DNA of 64,000 nt from Bubalus kerabau (GCF_029407905.1 NC_073628.1:48133501-48197500); one strand, 5' to 3'; positions 1 through 12,190 are shown, numbered from the stretch's first letter. Numbers and translations are program-made. The notes: a model not told the origin generated them from the sequence alone.

Positions 1-832
1 AGAATTTATGTCATATTAATCTCATAAATCTTACTAACATTGTATATATGGAACATGGTAGTTGCTAAATACATTATATTATATAGATTAAACTGAACAA
101 ACCATGTGTTTTGAGCACTTAGAGTAAATCTATTTTGAAATGGCAAGTAAGACTACTTTTGGAGTCATTAGTCACTACTATGTGTTATTAACTGGAAACT
201 CTTCTGCATAAAAGATGTGGCAATTGTAACTTATCTAACATTAACTGTTCATTAGATCAGCTGTTCAGTTTATGTAACACTAAACCCAAGAAGAATATTT
301 TTATCATCAGTATTTAGTTCTAGATTTCATGCTTTGTGACAGAAGATACCAAAACCTAGTCATATTTGTATCTTCAACACTTAGTTTTTTGCTGATAATG
401 GAGACAATTAAATGTTTTCATATTTTAATTCAAAATATGGATAAATTGAATACATTTTTTAATGATATTTTCTAAAGCTGAGTCAACATAGACTTGAATG
501 AATTCCAAGTCTTGCATTCTTACATGCTTTTCTAGTTCTAAGAGTATTCATATAATAGTTGTTTCAATTTTTCTTAAAAATTTAAGACAAAGTATAGTGA
601 TAGTATACAATAATATTTATGGTTAATTAATATGTATTATGATAATATGCATATGAATTAACCAATTGACCAAAAAACAAACCAATATCCTAGCTTCCAA
701 TCTTGCATTAAAAAGAAAATTATGACAAAGCATAAACCCAGATAAAATGAAGACAGCACAAATAACAGATAATCTGATATAAAATTTCTGAAATCACTCA
801 ACCAAAAAAACTGCCAAACTTTAGTAAATGTT
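1..832. other. AT-rich DNA, no recognised feature
   Basis: No repeat family, RNA gene or credible coding frame is recognised. The sequence is AT-rich with short A and T runs and stop codons in all frames. It ends where the 11-bp target-site duplication of the next SINE begins. Confidence 0.5.
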
Positions 833-843
833 TAAATTATGCT

Positions 844-1115
844 GCTGCTGATGCTAAGTTGCTTCAGTTGTGTCTGACTCTGTGTGACCCCAAAGATGGC
901 AGCTCACCAGGCTCTTCTGTCCCTGGGATTCTCCAGGCAAGAACACTGGAGTGGGTTGCCATTTCCTTCTCCAATGCATGAAAGTGAAAAGTGAAAATGA
1001 AGTCGCTCAGTCCTGTTCGACTCCCAGTGACCCCATGGACTGCAATCCACCAGGCTCCTCCATCCATGGGATTTTCCAGGCAAGAGTACTGGAGTGGGGT
1101 GCCATTGCCTCCTCC
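844..1115 (-). mobile_element. BOV-A2 SINE with 11-bp TSD
   Basis: Two tandem Bov-A units, each ending in the GACTCNNNGTGACCCC-type segment, read on the minus strand. The (AGC)n tail appears as (GCT)n at the left edge. The element is flanked by a perfect 11-bp duplication TAAATTATGCT at 833-843 and 1116-1126, which fixes its borders. BOV-A2 is a ruminant non-autonomous SINE derived from BovB ends and mobilised by BovB proteins. It encodes no protein; the frame across it is a shadow. Confidence 0.93.
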
Positions 1116-1195
1116 TAAATTATGCTAGAAGTTGTCAAAATGTAATTTTTAAAAGTATAATAAAATCACCATTCTCATACAAATATAAATGTATA

Positions 1196-1431
1196 TGTGT
1201 GTTTGTGTGTGTGTGGGTGTTTGCACTCAGTTGCTCAGTCGTATCCTACTCTTTGTGACCCCACGGACTGTCACCACCAGGCTCCTCTATTCATAGAATT
1301 TTGCAGACAAGAACACTGGAGGAGGTTGCCATTTCCTCCTCCAGGGGATCATCCAGACCCAGGGATCAAACCTGTGTCTCCTGCATTAGCAGGCAATTCT
1401 TTACCACTGTGCCACCTGAGAAGCTCATAGG
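1196..1431 (-). mobile_element. Bov-tA SINE, (GT)n tail
   Basis: Reversed Bov-tA: a Bov-A unit (from about 1225) followed by the tRNA-Glu-like head ending near 1427. The (GT)n run at 1196-1222 is the SINE's (AC)n tail seen on the plus strand. An 8-bp repeat AATGTATA at 1188-1195 and 1432-1439 is the likely TSD. Diverged relative to other copies here. Confidence 0.85.
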
Positions 1432-1439
1432 AATGTATA

Positions 1440-2909
1440 CTTGTCAAAAACATCATTTGATTCCATTAATTGATCAGAGGACAAGTAATATGATACAATT
1501 GGGTCAAAGGAGAATACAATGGACAGACACATGTGTAGGAATTCAGGAATACTAATTTACTTACTAGATGCTAAATCGGTTATTATCCACAGGGCAATAA
1601 TCACATACTTTCATGCAGCAGTTTGTATTTCTATGAATGAATACCATCTGCTGTATTATCAGTTTTCTATAACTTTCAGTGTTGTAGTATATCACAAGAT
1701 GATGAAAAGTGGACATAATCTGAAAGAATAGGCCACACAGGACACACAGAAATCTTTATTTGCCACTTAAAAACCATTCACATATTTTCTTGATAGAGAG
1801 GTCTATAATACTATCTCAATTAATGTGACATTTGTTATGATTTATGATTAAATAATGTATGCATATTCCTGAAAGATCAGGTATTACATGGCCACATATA
1901 CATTGATGTGGATTTCAGGGACACTCATTTTAAGAAGGTTCAGAATATTTAAAGACAATTTTTGAGAGCTATTAGGGGAAGCTCTAAATTCTATGCCCCA
2001 ATTGTACTTAAAAAAATTGTAATATTTTACATTTGATGTGATAACATTATGTGTAAAATCCTTAACAATGTGAAATCAATTTTGAAATAATTTTTAAACT
2101 AGAAAACATAGTTTACCATTACTCTGGAAAAAAGCAATTATTGTTTTCACAAGATCTTCTTATCTAAGATTTGAGATGTTCTTGCAAGTGCATTTATCAC
2201 TTTTTGCAATATACATTGACAGGTGGCTGCTCTGTATGTGCTTAGAAATATTTTACTTGCTGTGTTTAAAAATAGGATTGGAAAGGAAGTGGTTCAAGAT
2301 AATGAATTTGTTATGAAAAATGTTTCATATCTTAAATACAAACCGTTAACATATTTCCATCAATCTCAAGAGGGAAAAAAAAATCATGCTTGCAATAAAA
2401 GGAAAATTTAAGATTTGCCAAGAAGTATTGAACAGTATTGATGTAATTGCTTGGGAAAAGGGCCACTGAGTTTGAAAGCATTATTAAAAGAGCTGTAATG
2501 CTTGGGTGGAACCCAGCCCACCAGCTCAGCAGCTGCACATCTTGGATAATCTGTTGCTGATTATTAGTGATGGAACGCCAGGTATAATTAACGGTGCTCA
2601 TTGTTAGGAATGCATGTATCAAATTCCAACAGCTTTTCTTTTTTTAAAAAAATAATTTGACATACAGCAGGCTATGACTTTCTTAAACCACTGATATTCA
2701 TTAGAATTCAAAGAATGATGTGACAATAAATTGAGGCTATATTTAGACTCATTGTTTCCTGTCAAAGGACATAGCCACATTAAGTCCAGAGCCGGTTTTT
2801 TAGTTTTTGAGTTTTAACTAGCTTTGAAAAGATTTTCCAACATTTAAAAATCACATATTATTATCCTTATGTAATAGAGTGTCTTATTAAGCTGAAATAA
2901 AACAGATCA
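1440..2909. other. Unassigned DNA with one mixed-composition island
   Basis: No repeat is recognised. About 2140-2640 has more balanced composition and fewer homopolymers than its surroundings, with several TAAT-core motifs, and could be an old unique or conserved block. A T8/A7 inverted pair lies at about 2639-2654. No splice-framed exon is supported; the 62-96 residue frames here resemble no known protein. Confidence 0.4.
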
Positions 2910-2920
2910 AATCTATGGGT

Positions 2921-3137
2921 GCCCTTCCCTTGTGGCTCAGTGGTAAATAATCTGCCTGCCAATGCAGGAGACAGAGGAGACATGGGTTTGATCCCCGGAT
3001 TGGGAAGATCCCCTGGAGAAGAAAACAGCAACCTACTTCAGTATTCTTGCCTGGGGAATCCCATGGATAGAGGAGCCTGGTGGGCTACAGTCCATGGGTT
3101 CAAGACTGAGTGACTGAGTGCGCACACACACACACAG
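2921..3137 (+). mobile_element. Bov-tA SINE, (CA)n tail
   Basis: tRNA-Glu-derived head (about 2921-2995, with A and B box-like segments) followed by a Bov-A unit and a (CA)n tail. An 11-bp duplication at 2910-2920 and 3138-3148 (AATCTATGGGT / AATCCATGGGT, one mismatch) flanks it. Confidence 0.9.
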
Positions 3138-3148
3138 AATCCATGGGT

Positions 3149-3448
3149 AGCCTTAGAAGAAATGTTGATACAATGTTGATACACAGGGATGGAGATAAAA
3201 GGCTAAGGAATCCCTTGAGATTGGTTAGGGGGGAAGATTTCAATTCTTTCAGTACCTGAGGTTCCCATATATATCAAAGCAATAGAACTCTTATGAAAGT
3301 CAGATTGTATGGATGACTGACAATGCTTAGAGTAATAAAAGAAAGAAACAAAGAAAGAGCGTGTTTTGGGGGAAAACAACAGAGTGGATGACTTCCGAAT
3401 GCAGCCCGACACACTTTTATTATAGTAGCCTAAGTACCCTGTTTACAC
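3149..3448. other. Unassigned DNA
   Basis: No recognised repeat or gene. It contains a purine-rich stretch with GAAAGAAAC-type repeats near 3338-3358. Confidence 0.4.
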
Positions 3449-3630
3449 TGTGAAAGTGAAATTTGCTCAGTTGAGTCCAACTCTTAGTGACCCCACAGAC
3501 TGTACAGTCCATGGAATTCTCCAGGCCAGAATACCAGAGTGGGTAGCCATTCCCTTCTCCAGGGCATCTTCTCAACCCTGGGATCAGACCCAGGTCTCCC
3601 ACATTACAGGAGGATTCTTTACCAGTTGAG
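3449..3630 (-). mobile_element. Bov-tA SINE, reversed
   Basis: Bov-A unit from about 3455 followed by a reversed tRNA-Glu-like head ending near 3630. It abuts a plus-strand Bov-tA piece with no spacer, so the pair forms a fold-back arrangement. Confidence 0.82.
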
Positions 3631-3740
3631 GCTGTGTTTGATCCCTGGGTTGGAAAGATCCCCTGGAGAAGGGAACAGCTACTGACTCCAGTATTCTGGC
3701 CTGGTCACAAAGAGTTGGACAGGACTGAGTGACTTTCATT
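3631..3740 (+). mobile_element. Partial Bov-tA SINE, forward
   Basis: Starts inside the tRNA-like head at its B-box-like GTTTGATCCC and runs through a Bov-A unit that lacks an internal segment, to GACTGAGTGACTTTCA. It joins the preceding reversed Bov-tA directly. Either two insertions, the second truncated, or one rearranged insertion. Confidence 0.75.
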
Positions 3741-5262
3741 GTTTATACTACAGGAAAGAGAAAAAGCAGCACAATATAAATTGAGAGGCTCTCCACTTGT
3801 ATCAGGATCAAACTGAACAATTCTGCTGTAAGATTCCTGATACCTGTGTGTGCAGAGAGATAAAAGAATACTGTCTCAAGTTAAGATTGGCCAAAGTGGA
3901 GAGTGTGGGAAAGTCTAAATACACTTGAGCAAGCATCAGCTCATCTGTAACATCTTTCCCAAAATGGGAGGTGGCCATGTAGGAGCGGTAAGACACTTGC
4001 CAACAAGGAAGGAACGGTAACAAGAACAATACATTCTCTTGGAACTATCCTAAGGCAGCAATACTGACTACAGCTGCCTTACAGAAGTAATGCGACTCAT
4101 TTTACAAGAAAGAGCTTTGACTCTTTTGTATTCCAAGCAGCCGAAACTTTGAGTTAATGGCTACTCAGTCTCAATCTCCTCTTTGAAATAAGACAGTAGG
4201 CATACCATTATTATCAGAAGTAAATCAGCAGATATTTCTATGTAGAAACTGCATCTCATAAGGCTAGAAAAGAACAAGAACCAGAAACAATTGAAGACTA
4301 GTTTAAAACACCCTGTGGAGATTCCCAGAAGTACTTGAAGGAAATCTTTAAGGAAAAAGCTTTCTTAAATGAGTGATAAGAGCATGAAACTAATAAAGTT
4401 TATAAATTAAAGTTTAATATAGATTTGTCTTGACTTAGAGTCTGGTGAAGCCTAGTATATTCAGAGTATGTTTTAGCTACTTTTGAACATTTCAAAGAAA
4501 AACTATAGTCAACATTTTAACATTTATTTAAACATTTATTTAACACTTTGTTAAATTGTTTTAACAATTATTTTTGCCAAAATCTAAACCTCTGGAGACT
4601 AAGCTGTCCATTCTCTGAATGGACAAATAGATGGCTTACACTGGAAAATGCAAGTACACTCAGCTGCTCAATCAATAATAAAGTCTAATTGTCCATGGAA
4701 TGCAATGCTACAGTACAAGAGAATATTTAAATGCTAGAACACTAGTTTAGCATAACATATGAGGAAAAAAGTGGACAGTGCTTTATCAAAGAAGGGGTAT
4801 TGATTGATAGTGGTTTGTCATCTCACTGTAAGAAAATAGACAATTAAAAAAATATACAGAAAAAAAGTTGTTTACAGGCACTGGGCAACAATCATCACAG
4901 AATTTTAATTCTGGAGAGGAGAAAATGAAACAAACACTACAAATGTTCAGTTTTATGCAATGATTCACTTTCTCGAGTGTGTTACAGGGAGGAGAAACAC
5001 AAGAAGAGCACAGGGATCTTGCTGGTAGGTAGACAGCTGAAAATGCTGAAATTTAGAGAACAAATATGGGAATGGAGAGATTACAGAGAAAGAGGATGGG
5101 TAATCTGCATAAGTTATGAGATGGTTAGATACTGAATTGTGCACTTTATGCAAGAAGAACCAGTATTGAAATACTGCTCACAAGAGTTGTGGATTGCTCA
5201 AGTCTACTCAATCAAAATGGAGAAACATCACTGTATATCCAAAAAATCTGATAGAGATCCTG
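3741..5262. other. Unassigned DNA
   Basis: No recognised repeat, RNA or coding exon. An AT-rich run around 4500-4570 contains repeated ATTTAAACATTTATTTAA-like words. The 60-73 residue frames here show no recognisable domain. Confidence 0.4.
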
Positions 5263-5273
5263 TAGTGGTATGA

Positions 5274-5407
5274 CCTGGAGAAGGGCATGGCAACCCACTC
5301 CAGTATTCTTGCCTGGAGAATGCCATGGACAGAGGAGGCTGGTGGGCTCCCAGTCCATGGGGTCACAGGAGTCGGACATGACTTAGCAGCTGAACCACCA
5401 CCACCGC
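5274..5407 (+). mobile_element. 5'-truncated Bov-tA SINE with 11-bp TSD
   Basis: Only the Bov-A portion is present, from GGAGAAGGGCATGG to a (CCA)n tail. The tRNA-like head is missing. A perfect 11-bp TSD, TAGTGGTATGA, lies at 5263-5273 and 5408-5418. Confidence 0.9.
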
Positions 5408-5449
5408 TAGTGGTATGAACTTAGTGGCAGGACCCAACTTGACCTAAAA

Positions 5450-6640
5450 TAAAGGCTACTGGGAGCTGACCTAACAAACTAAAAAACAAGCCAGAAAAGC
5501 ATTCACGCTAATCTGCAAGTAACAATCTGTTCCAATAAACTTCAATACTCTTTAAATAAAGGCAGCAAAATCCAGACTCTTAAAAATACAACTTTGACAA
5601 TGTCTAAAATTCAGTAAGTTTTACTATATATAGGAAAAAAAAAAAGCAAGAAAATGTGAGCTATAAATGGAAGGAATTCAAATCAAGAGAAAGACATCCA
5701 GGAATGTCAAAGCTCTTGGAATTAGAGGCAAAATCTTAAAACAAACAAACAAAAACCTATGGTAATTGTGATAATGGTTTTAAGGAAAATATAAACTGAA
5801 TGAAGGAAATAAAGATATAAAAAAGGAAATGAAACTCCAAGAGCTGAAAAATTAAATGTCCAAAGTGAAAAAAATACACTGGAAAGGGCTTGTGAGAAAA
5901 ATGGGTGCTGAAAAAGAGAATACCAATGACCTTCAAGACATAGCAACAAGTAAACACATATAAACAAGTAACAACAACAGCAAAAATAAAGCCCTAAACA
6001 GAAGAAAGAAGATGAGGGGGAGAAGGAAATAGAATAAATGAACAGAACCTCATTTACAAGTAGCACAGTATGTGTAGTTAGATTTCCAGTACGGAAGATC
6101 CTAAAAAATATTTGAAGAAATAATCACTATTGTAGTCTCAAATTTGTTTTAAAAATTATAAACTCACAAAACCAGAATGCTCTTTGACTTCCGGGAATGG
6201 AAAAGAGAGAGGAAAATCTTCCCTGGTGACCCAGGGATAAAGAATCTGCCTGTAATGAAAAACCTGCAGGAGACATGCATTCTATCTCTGGGTCTGGAAG
6301 ATCCCCTGAAGAAGGGCATAGCAACCCACTCCAGTATTCTTGCCTGGAGAATCTCATGGACAGAGGAGTCTGGTGGGCTACAGTTCAAAGGGTTGCCAAA
6401 TTGGACATGACTGAAATGAATTAGCAAGCATGAATGCAAAAAGAAAGGAAACCACATTGATCATATTATAATCAAGTTGATGAAATTCATTAAAGAGAGA
6501 AAATCATTGAAGGAGTTAATGAAAAACAAGACATTACATCTTTACATACAGGGATACAAAGATAAGAGTAATCTCACATCTTGACAAAAACTATATAAAC
6601 CATAAGACCGTGAAATGGCATCTCATGATAGCATGTGGAT
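5450..6640 (+). repeat. Old L1 fragment (5' UTR/ORF1 region)
   Basis: A-rich sequence resembling the ORF1 region of older mammalian L1. About 5800-5860 resembles the ORF1 coiled-coil coding stretch (GAAATGAAACTCC words). About 6110-6180 resembles the conserved segment that reads GAAGAAATAAT near its start. After the nested SINE, 6427-6640 resembles the ORF1 C-terminal coding part. The frame is destroyed by stops and indels. Subfamily not determined. The hydrophobic minus-strand frame at 5722-6066 is an antisense shadow, since Lys/Asn codons read as Phe/Leu on the other strand. Confidence 0.65.
6214..6426 (+). mobile_element. Bov-tA SINE nested in old L1
   Basis: tRNA-like head from CTTCCCTGGTGACCC, then a Bov-A unit ending near GACTGAAATGAATTAGC. 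Old L1 sequence lies on both sides, so this SINE is the younger insertion. Diverged (mutated B box). Confidence 0.85.
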
Positions 6641-6833
6641 TAGTTCTGCTAAATGGGTCAGAAGGGATAGTAGATTTATTCCTGAAGACCTGTTCATATT
6701 ATCATGGGGAAAATATGTTACTTTCTTAGCATTCTATAAATAATATGACAAATATAGACAGATATAGACACCCATATAGACACGAGTGGAGTGTATATCA
6801 TGGAAATAAAATTTCCCATCTTTAATCCTGACT

Positions 6834-7109
6834 GCTGCTGCTGCTGCTGCTAAGTCGCTTCAGTCGTGTCCAACTCTGTGCGACCCCATAGACAGCAGCC
6901 CACTAGGCACCTCCGTCCCTGGGATTCTCCAGGTAAGAACAATGGAGTGGGTTGCCATTTCCTTCTCCAATGCGTGAAAGTGAAAAGTGAAAGTGAAGTC
7001 GCTCAGTCGTGCCCGACTCTTAGCGACCCCATGGACTGCAGCCTACCAGGCTCCTCCGTCCATGGGATTCTCCAGGCAAGAGTACTGGAGTGGGGGTGCC
7101 ATTGCCTTC
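6834..7109 (-). mobile_element. BOV-A2 SINE
   Basis: Reversed dimer with the (AGC)n tail seen as (GCT)n at 6833-6850. Flanked by an 8-bp repeat TCCTGACT at 6826-6833 and 7110-7117, although its first base may belong to the element. Confidence 0.92.
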
Positions 7110-7117
7110 TCCTGACT

Positions 7118-7460
7118 ATAGCACACTAAAGTCAAGGTATGTCAAAGTACATGACCTTCTCAAGCGAAGATGCTCTAAGTCTTCTTCAGTCCTTATTATT
7201 CAATTTTGATTCTTAAGAAAATACAAAAGAAATTAGAACTGGAAAAATATATAGTATTACATGTCTTTTACATGGCATTTATCATTCAAGGAGGTAGGCC
7301 TTTTCACTAGGACACCGACAAGTCTGTTTTTGGAGAAAATATCAAACATTGCCTAAATATGCATCAGACCTCAAGGCAAGATGAAGAAGATGAAGGGATA
7401 CCTCCTTTTTGCCATACTTAGTTTGCTGGATTTCACAGAAGGTATAATTCAATAATCATT
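7118..7460. other. Unassigned DNA
   Basis: No recognised feature. Confidence 0.4.
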
Positions 7461-7560
7461 TTAAGCACCTACTATATGCCTGGCAGTGCTTTAGGTATTT
7501 GAACAGGGCCATCATGAACAGAGGTGCATGCCCTGTACAAGGGCAGGTCGTCAAGATGAC
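7461..7560 (+). repeat. Ancient mammalian repeat-like fragment
   Basis: Contains AAGCACCTACTATATGCCTGG followed by GTGCTTTAGG, the pattern of ancient MIR/L2-class mammalian repeats. The remainder is too diverged to assign a family. Confidence 0.45.
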
Positions 7561-8100
7561 ATATTGTAGCTGAAATCCCTGGTGAGATTTTTGTCAGCGG
7601 GGAAGAAGAGGTATGTTCTCTTATTCTTATCCTGAGTGCATCTATTTCAAATTTGCTTTTGTCCTGGGAGCGTCACCTCTTGCATTCACATAAAGACATG
7701 AAATGTGCTGCTAGTGACCTTGTTCACTATGGGTCAGTTAGTGTTTGAATCCATTGTAAATATTGTTTTGACACTCAGAAGATGAGTCTTTTTTAGTTTT
7801 TCTTACAAAGCCTGGAAACCTCGCTGTGCATATATTTTCAAGAAGGGTTTGTAACAGAGAAGTCATCTAACAGCATTAAGTATGATTAACACAGTACAAA
7901 ACATTTGTCTATTTTTCCCCATTCTACATCCCAGAGCAATAATCAGTTAAGAGTCCCCCAAAAAGGCATTTACAAATGTCAAGAATTTGAAGGCTTTTTA
8001 AAAACTCAGGTCTGTACGTAGCAATAGAGGGAATTTTATAAGAATTCCTAAGACTCACTATGCATAGGGAATGCTATAGAGAATCCTATTTGGAAATATA
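7561..8100. other. Unassigned DNA
   Basis: No recognised repeat or exon. Confidence 0.4.
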
Positions 8101-8635
8101 GCCATGAAATTAAAAGACGCTTACTCCTTGGAAGGAAAGTTATGACCAACCTAGATAGCATATTCAAAAGCAGAGATGTTACTTTGCCAACAAAGGTCCG
8201 TCTAGTCAAGGCTATGGTTTTTCCAGTGAGAGTTGGACTGTGAATAAAGCTGAGCGCTGAAGATTTGATGCTTTTGAATTGTGGTGTTGGAGAAGACTCT
8301 TGAGAGTCTCTTGGATTGCAAGGAGATCCCACCAGTCCATTCTGAAGATCAGCCTTGGGTGTTCTTTGGAAGGAATGATGCTAAAGCTGAAACTCCAGTA
8401 CTTTAGCCACCTCATGTGGAGTTGACTCATTGGAAAAGACTCTGATGCTGGGAGGGATTGGGGGCAGGAGGAGAAGGGGACGACAGAGAATGAGATGGCT
8501 GGATAGCATCACTGACTTGATGGACGTGAGTTTGAGTGAACTCCAGGAGATGGTGATGGACAGGGAGGCCTGGCGTGCTGCAATTCATGGGGTCACAAAG
8601 AGTCGGACAGGACTGAGCAACTGAACTGAACTGAT
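8101..8635 (+). mobile_element. 5'-truncated BovB LINE 3' end
   Basis: C-terminal BovB coding region (RT C-terminal part) and short 3' tail ending in (GAACT)n-like sequence, followed by (TA)n at 8634-8649. A short internal deletion near 8223 removes a segment present in other copies (the one encoding the MYGCE-like residues). Out of frame, non-coding. Confidence 0.9.
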
Positions 8636-8649
8636 ATATATATATATAC

Positions 8650-10949
8650 AATTTGGTAATTAGTGAAGACTTCATGTGGTCTGAAGTTTTATTAATATAA
8701 GAAGGAAGGGAACCAATGCAGGGAATCACGGGCCTGCCAAATCATTGGGTGATCTGGTTGGACAGAAATCAGGGGCCATGTCTGTCCTACTATGTTCAAG
8801 GGAATCGCATTGAAATTACCACCCAGAGATCAGGGGTAATTGCCGCTACTTCAGCCATATGCTTCATGGCTGCCATTTAAACCCATAAAAACTAGGAATG
8901 AAAACATGGAAAATTAAGTCTAGGTGACTCTGCTGTCCTTTATAAACCTTCTCACCCATGAAGATAGTTACTAAAAACAGGCTTTCGCCTCGCCTCCCTA
9001 CTGCCTCAGGTCAGTGCATCTAGTTAGTAGATCTCATTCACATAGTCCTGAAATAGTCTGGGAAACAGTGACTTAAAAAAAAAATCTTTCCAGTTAGAAA
9101 AGGAGTGGAATATGATGGCCAGAACCCATTTCCAGTGGTCTACCACATTTTGTTTCCCTTATCAGGTAAGCTGAGGAACAGTGTAAAATAAAAAAGGCTG
9201 CAAAAGGGGTTCTGACATATGTCTCATCAATGTTGCTAAATGAATGGTTTTGACTTAGTCTTTCATATTCATTTTCATAGTTTTTTAATTAAACCCCATT
9301 TGAATATAAGCTATAGTCATCTGACTGCTTCTTGATCAGGACTGGCATTACTAGTCATATTCTTCATTTGTCTATAGTATTATTTTGCCTAGCCCTCCAT
9401 TTAATTTTAAACTTATTAATAGATTTCTGCAGTAGGCTTTTCTACCTTCAGTCTATTCTGCATGAAACTGTCTGTTCTTTGGGCAGAGATAACACTGTGA
9501 CCCTAACCACCTATGAAGGCTGCCTTTTCATGAGCTGCTACAATAAGATAACATGTTTTGCTTTGGTGGTTGGGCATGGGGGAAAATGAAAAAGGGCCTC
9601 CTAGAAAGGCTTGCCTGAAAAAACTGGCCAAGGATACCCAAAGCGGAGGCTTACTTTGTTTAATTTGATCCAACTTACTACAAAATTCCTAATTTGCAGT
9701 TTTAATCTCCTATAAATATAAAACATATACATTTAAAGATAATATTTCCTGCTAAAATATAATCCGTATTTTCTCATTGAGTCCTTTGAAAAGGGAGTAT
9801 TCTGATGAAACAGAGTTTTACTAGGTTAAAAAGACAAACTATCCATAATGATGGAATTTTGAGAGAACCTATTAAGAAGTACATTTCTCAATAGGAGAAT
9901 GTGAAGCACTGAATTCAGAGGTGAGTTGAGTCTAGGGCTCACCTGGAGGATGGCTTCCCTTTGTTCCCATCAGCAGTTAATTACTTCAAGGGCACTCTGT
10001 TCAGGCAAATAATTATAAGTCTCTCTTATGAAACTCCATAATAATTATTTGCATTCATTTCATCAGAGCAATACTTCTGCATTACCTAGGTCACCCCTTT
10101 AAGTACCAATATTAGATTAGAATTGAAATGATTAGATTAGATCTAATCATTGATTAGAAATGATTAGAAATCATTGATTAGAAATGAAATGTAAGAACTC
10201 TTAGATTTTGAGAAATATGTTTAGTGGGTAGTACTGTCCAACATTTTAAATGTTTTTGAATACCCATGATGCAAGAAACTAAGTTTAATCTACTTCCTCT
10301 TATAAACCTACTCTTTTCCATTTAGTTTTCTATAAGAAAATTGCTATTTCACATTTACTTCTAACAGTTTATGCTGATAGGGAAGACTACAGAGGCAGCA
10401 ATTATATTTCGTGAACTGATTTCAAATGCAGCCTGATTTTCTCCTGTGCATTTCTGAAGTTGGGTCTATTCCTGAGCTAGCCAGTGTGTGTGTGTAGGGC
10501 ATGTGGCTTGTCATTTTTATCTTCTCTCCTTTTTTTTTCTTTCAGTACATCATCAAAATTGTTTGATGCTGTTAATATTTTCCAGTGTCTAGACATAATG
10601 GTTCTCTGAAAATAGCTTTCAGAAACAACAACAATTGTTTTTCCATCAAACTAACTATGTTAAATTATACTTCTCACCCATCTCCACAGCTGAATCAGGT
10701 GGGGAGGGAGCTTCTGTGTTATGAAAAAGTTTTCTCTCACTTCACCACTGCCACTCAGGAAAATCCTGTGGACACAAGATAGCTTCTTAAATAAAACTTT
10801 CCTCTTGATCTAGAAAGGTCTCCAGCAATCAATAACATTAAAAAGAATGTTCTCTATAATCTAAGCTACACTGATGAACTGAAAAGTGTTAGTAGACTAG
10901 GCGGTTAGGAATTTTTCTAGAGATAGTCATTTACAAAGCAAATTAGGGC
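8650..10949. other. Unassigned AT-rich DNA
   Basis: No recognised interspersed repeat. Local features: A run near 9074-9083; a cluster of GATTAGAAAT words with a 14-bp palindrome GATTAGATCTAATC near 10110-10190; short (GT)n near 10486. No convincing coding exon. Confidence 0.4.
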
Positions 10950-10961
10950 TACTTGTGTTTT

Positions 10962-11145
10962 TTTAAATATAAATTTATTTATTTTAATTGGAAGCTAATT
11001 ACTTTACAATATTGTATTGGTTTTGCCATACATCAACATGAATCCGCCACGGGCGTACACATGTTCCCCATCCTGAACCCCCCTTCCATCTCCCTCCCCG
11101 TACCATCCCTCTGGGTTATCCCAGTGCACCAGCCCCGAGCATGTG
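10962..11145 (-). mobile_element. L1 3' end, reversed, with 12-bp TSD
   Basis: Bovine-type L1 3' UTR read in reverse: T-rich left edge (poly-A tail on the minus strand), then the ATATTGTATTGGTTTTGCC segment and the pyrimidine-rich CCATCTCCCTCCCC tract. Severely 5'-truncated. A perfect 12-bp TSD TACTTGTGTTTT lies at 10950-10961 and 11146-11157. Confidence 0.93.
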
Positions 11146-11157
11146 TACTTGTGTTTT

Positions 11158-11587
11158 ATTTACAATTGCAATGGAGGTGAGAAAATTGCCATGTAGAAAG
11201 AACCTGCTCTTGGGTTTGCTTCATCTGTTTAGATCCTCAAATCTTAGAGTAGTCCAGGGAAGTTACTTGCTTTAAGTAAATTATTCAAATTTCCAACTGT
11301 CCTAATTATCCTACTTATTGCAAAAGAAAACAAAATATTTGCTAGAGAATTGAATCCATAATCAAGCAATATACAATTCTTTATTCTCTTTTAATCTAGA
11401 ACCATCTTCAAACTTGCTTTGTCTTTCATGATCATAGCATGTTTTGAAAAATCTTTAGTACCATTTTAGATTTGTAAAAGTTGTGAAGATAGGATAGAGA
11501 TCACTCTTATTTGCCCTGCACCCAATTTTCTTTGCTCAGATCTTATATAAGTATAATACATTTGTCACAGCTAGTAAAGCCAAAATG
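11158..11587. other. Unassigned DNA
   Basis: No recognised feature. Confidence 0.4.
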
Positions 11588-11800
11588 TTTGTGTGCTCAG
11601 TCATGTCTGACTCTTTTTGACCCCATGGACTATAGCCCAGCAGGCTCCTTAGTCCATGGAATTCTCCAGGTGAGAGTAGTGGAGTGGGTTACCATTTCCA
11701 ACTCCAGGGGATCTTCCCAACCCAGGGATCCAACCCACATCTCTTGCATCTCCTACATTGGCAGGCAGATTCTTTACCACTGAGCCACTTGGGAAGCCAG
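11588..11800 (-). mobile_element. Bov-tA SINE
   Basis: Reversed Bov-A unit followed by the tRNA-Glu-like head ending CCACTTGGGAAGCC. Complete, moderately diverged. Confidence 0.9.
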
Positions 11801-12049
11801 TAAAATAATACTGATACAATATGATTAACTAGAAGCTCAAACTTTATTAAGATTCCTTGTTTTTGTTTAATGATCTTTTTTCATCCCAGGACATGTTTAG
11901 TCAATGTGCCTCCTTTAGCTTCTCTAAATTATGACAGTTTCTGACTATCTTGTAGTCTGTGATGATCTTGATAGTTTTGAAAATAATGGTCTCATTTTGC
12001 AGAGTCCTTCATTTTGACTTTTTTTTTTTTTCTGATCACTTTATACTTC
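11801..12049. other. Unassigned DNA with T run
   Basis: No recognised repeat. A T run lies near 12020-12032, just left of a reversed BovB end. Confidence 0.4.
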
Positions 12050-12190
12050 AGATCAGTTCAGTCTCTCAGTCATGTCTGTCTCTTTGTGACCCCATGGAAT
12101 ACAGCATGCCAGGCTTGCTGTGCATCACCAAATCCTGGGGCTTGCTCAAACTCATGTCCATTGAGTCAGTGATGCCATCCAACCACCAAC
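12050..12190 (-). mobile_element. Short BovB 3' end, reversed
   Basis: Begins with the reversed BovB tail (AGATCAGTTCAGT), continues about 140 bp into the 3' end and stops at GCCATCCAACCACC. Heavily 5'-truncated. Confidence 0.85.

Noticed and set aside
864..1067. Recurrent 60-110 residue frames with MDxGAWWAAVHGV or CDPMDCSxPGxPVHH motifs across the window
   Set aside because: These are Bov-A, Bov-tA, BOV-A2 and BovB sequence read in either direction, not a gene family.
5722..6066. 114-residue hydrophobic minus-strand frame
   Set aside because: Antisense of an old L1 ORF1-region fragment; same compositional artefact.
10105..10190. GATTAGAAAT repeats as a small CRISPR-like or satellite array
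   Set aside because: Only a few irregular, overlapping words with a short palindrome; no regular spacing, and the genome is mammalian.
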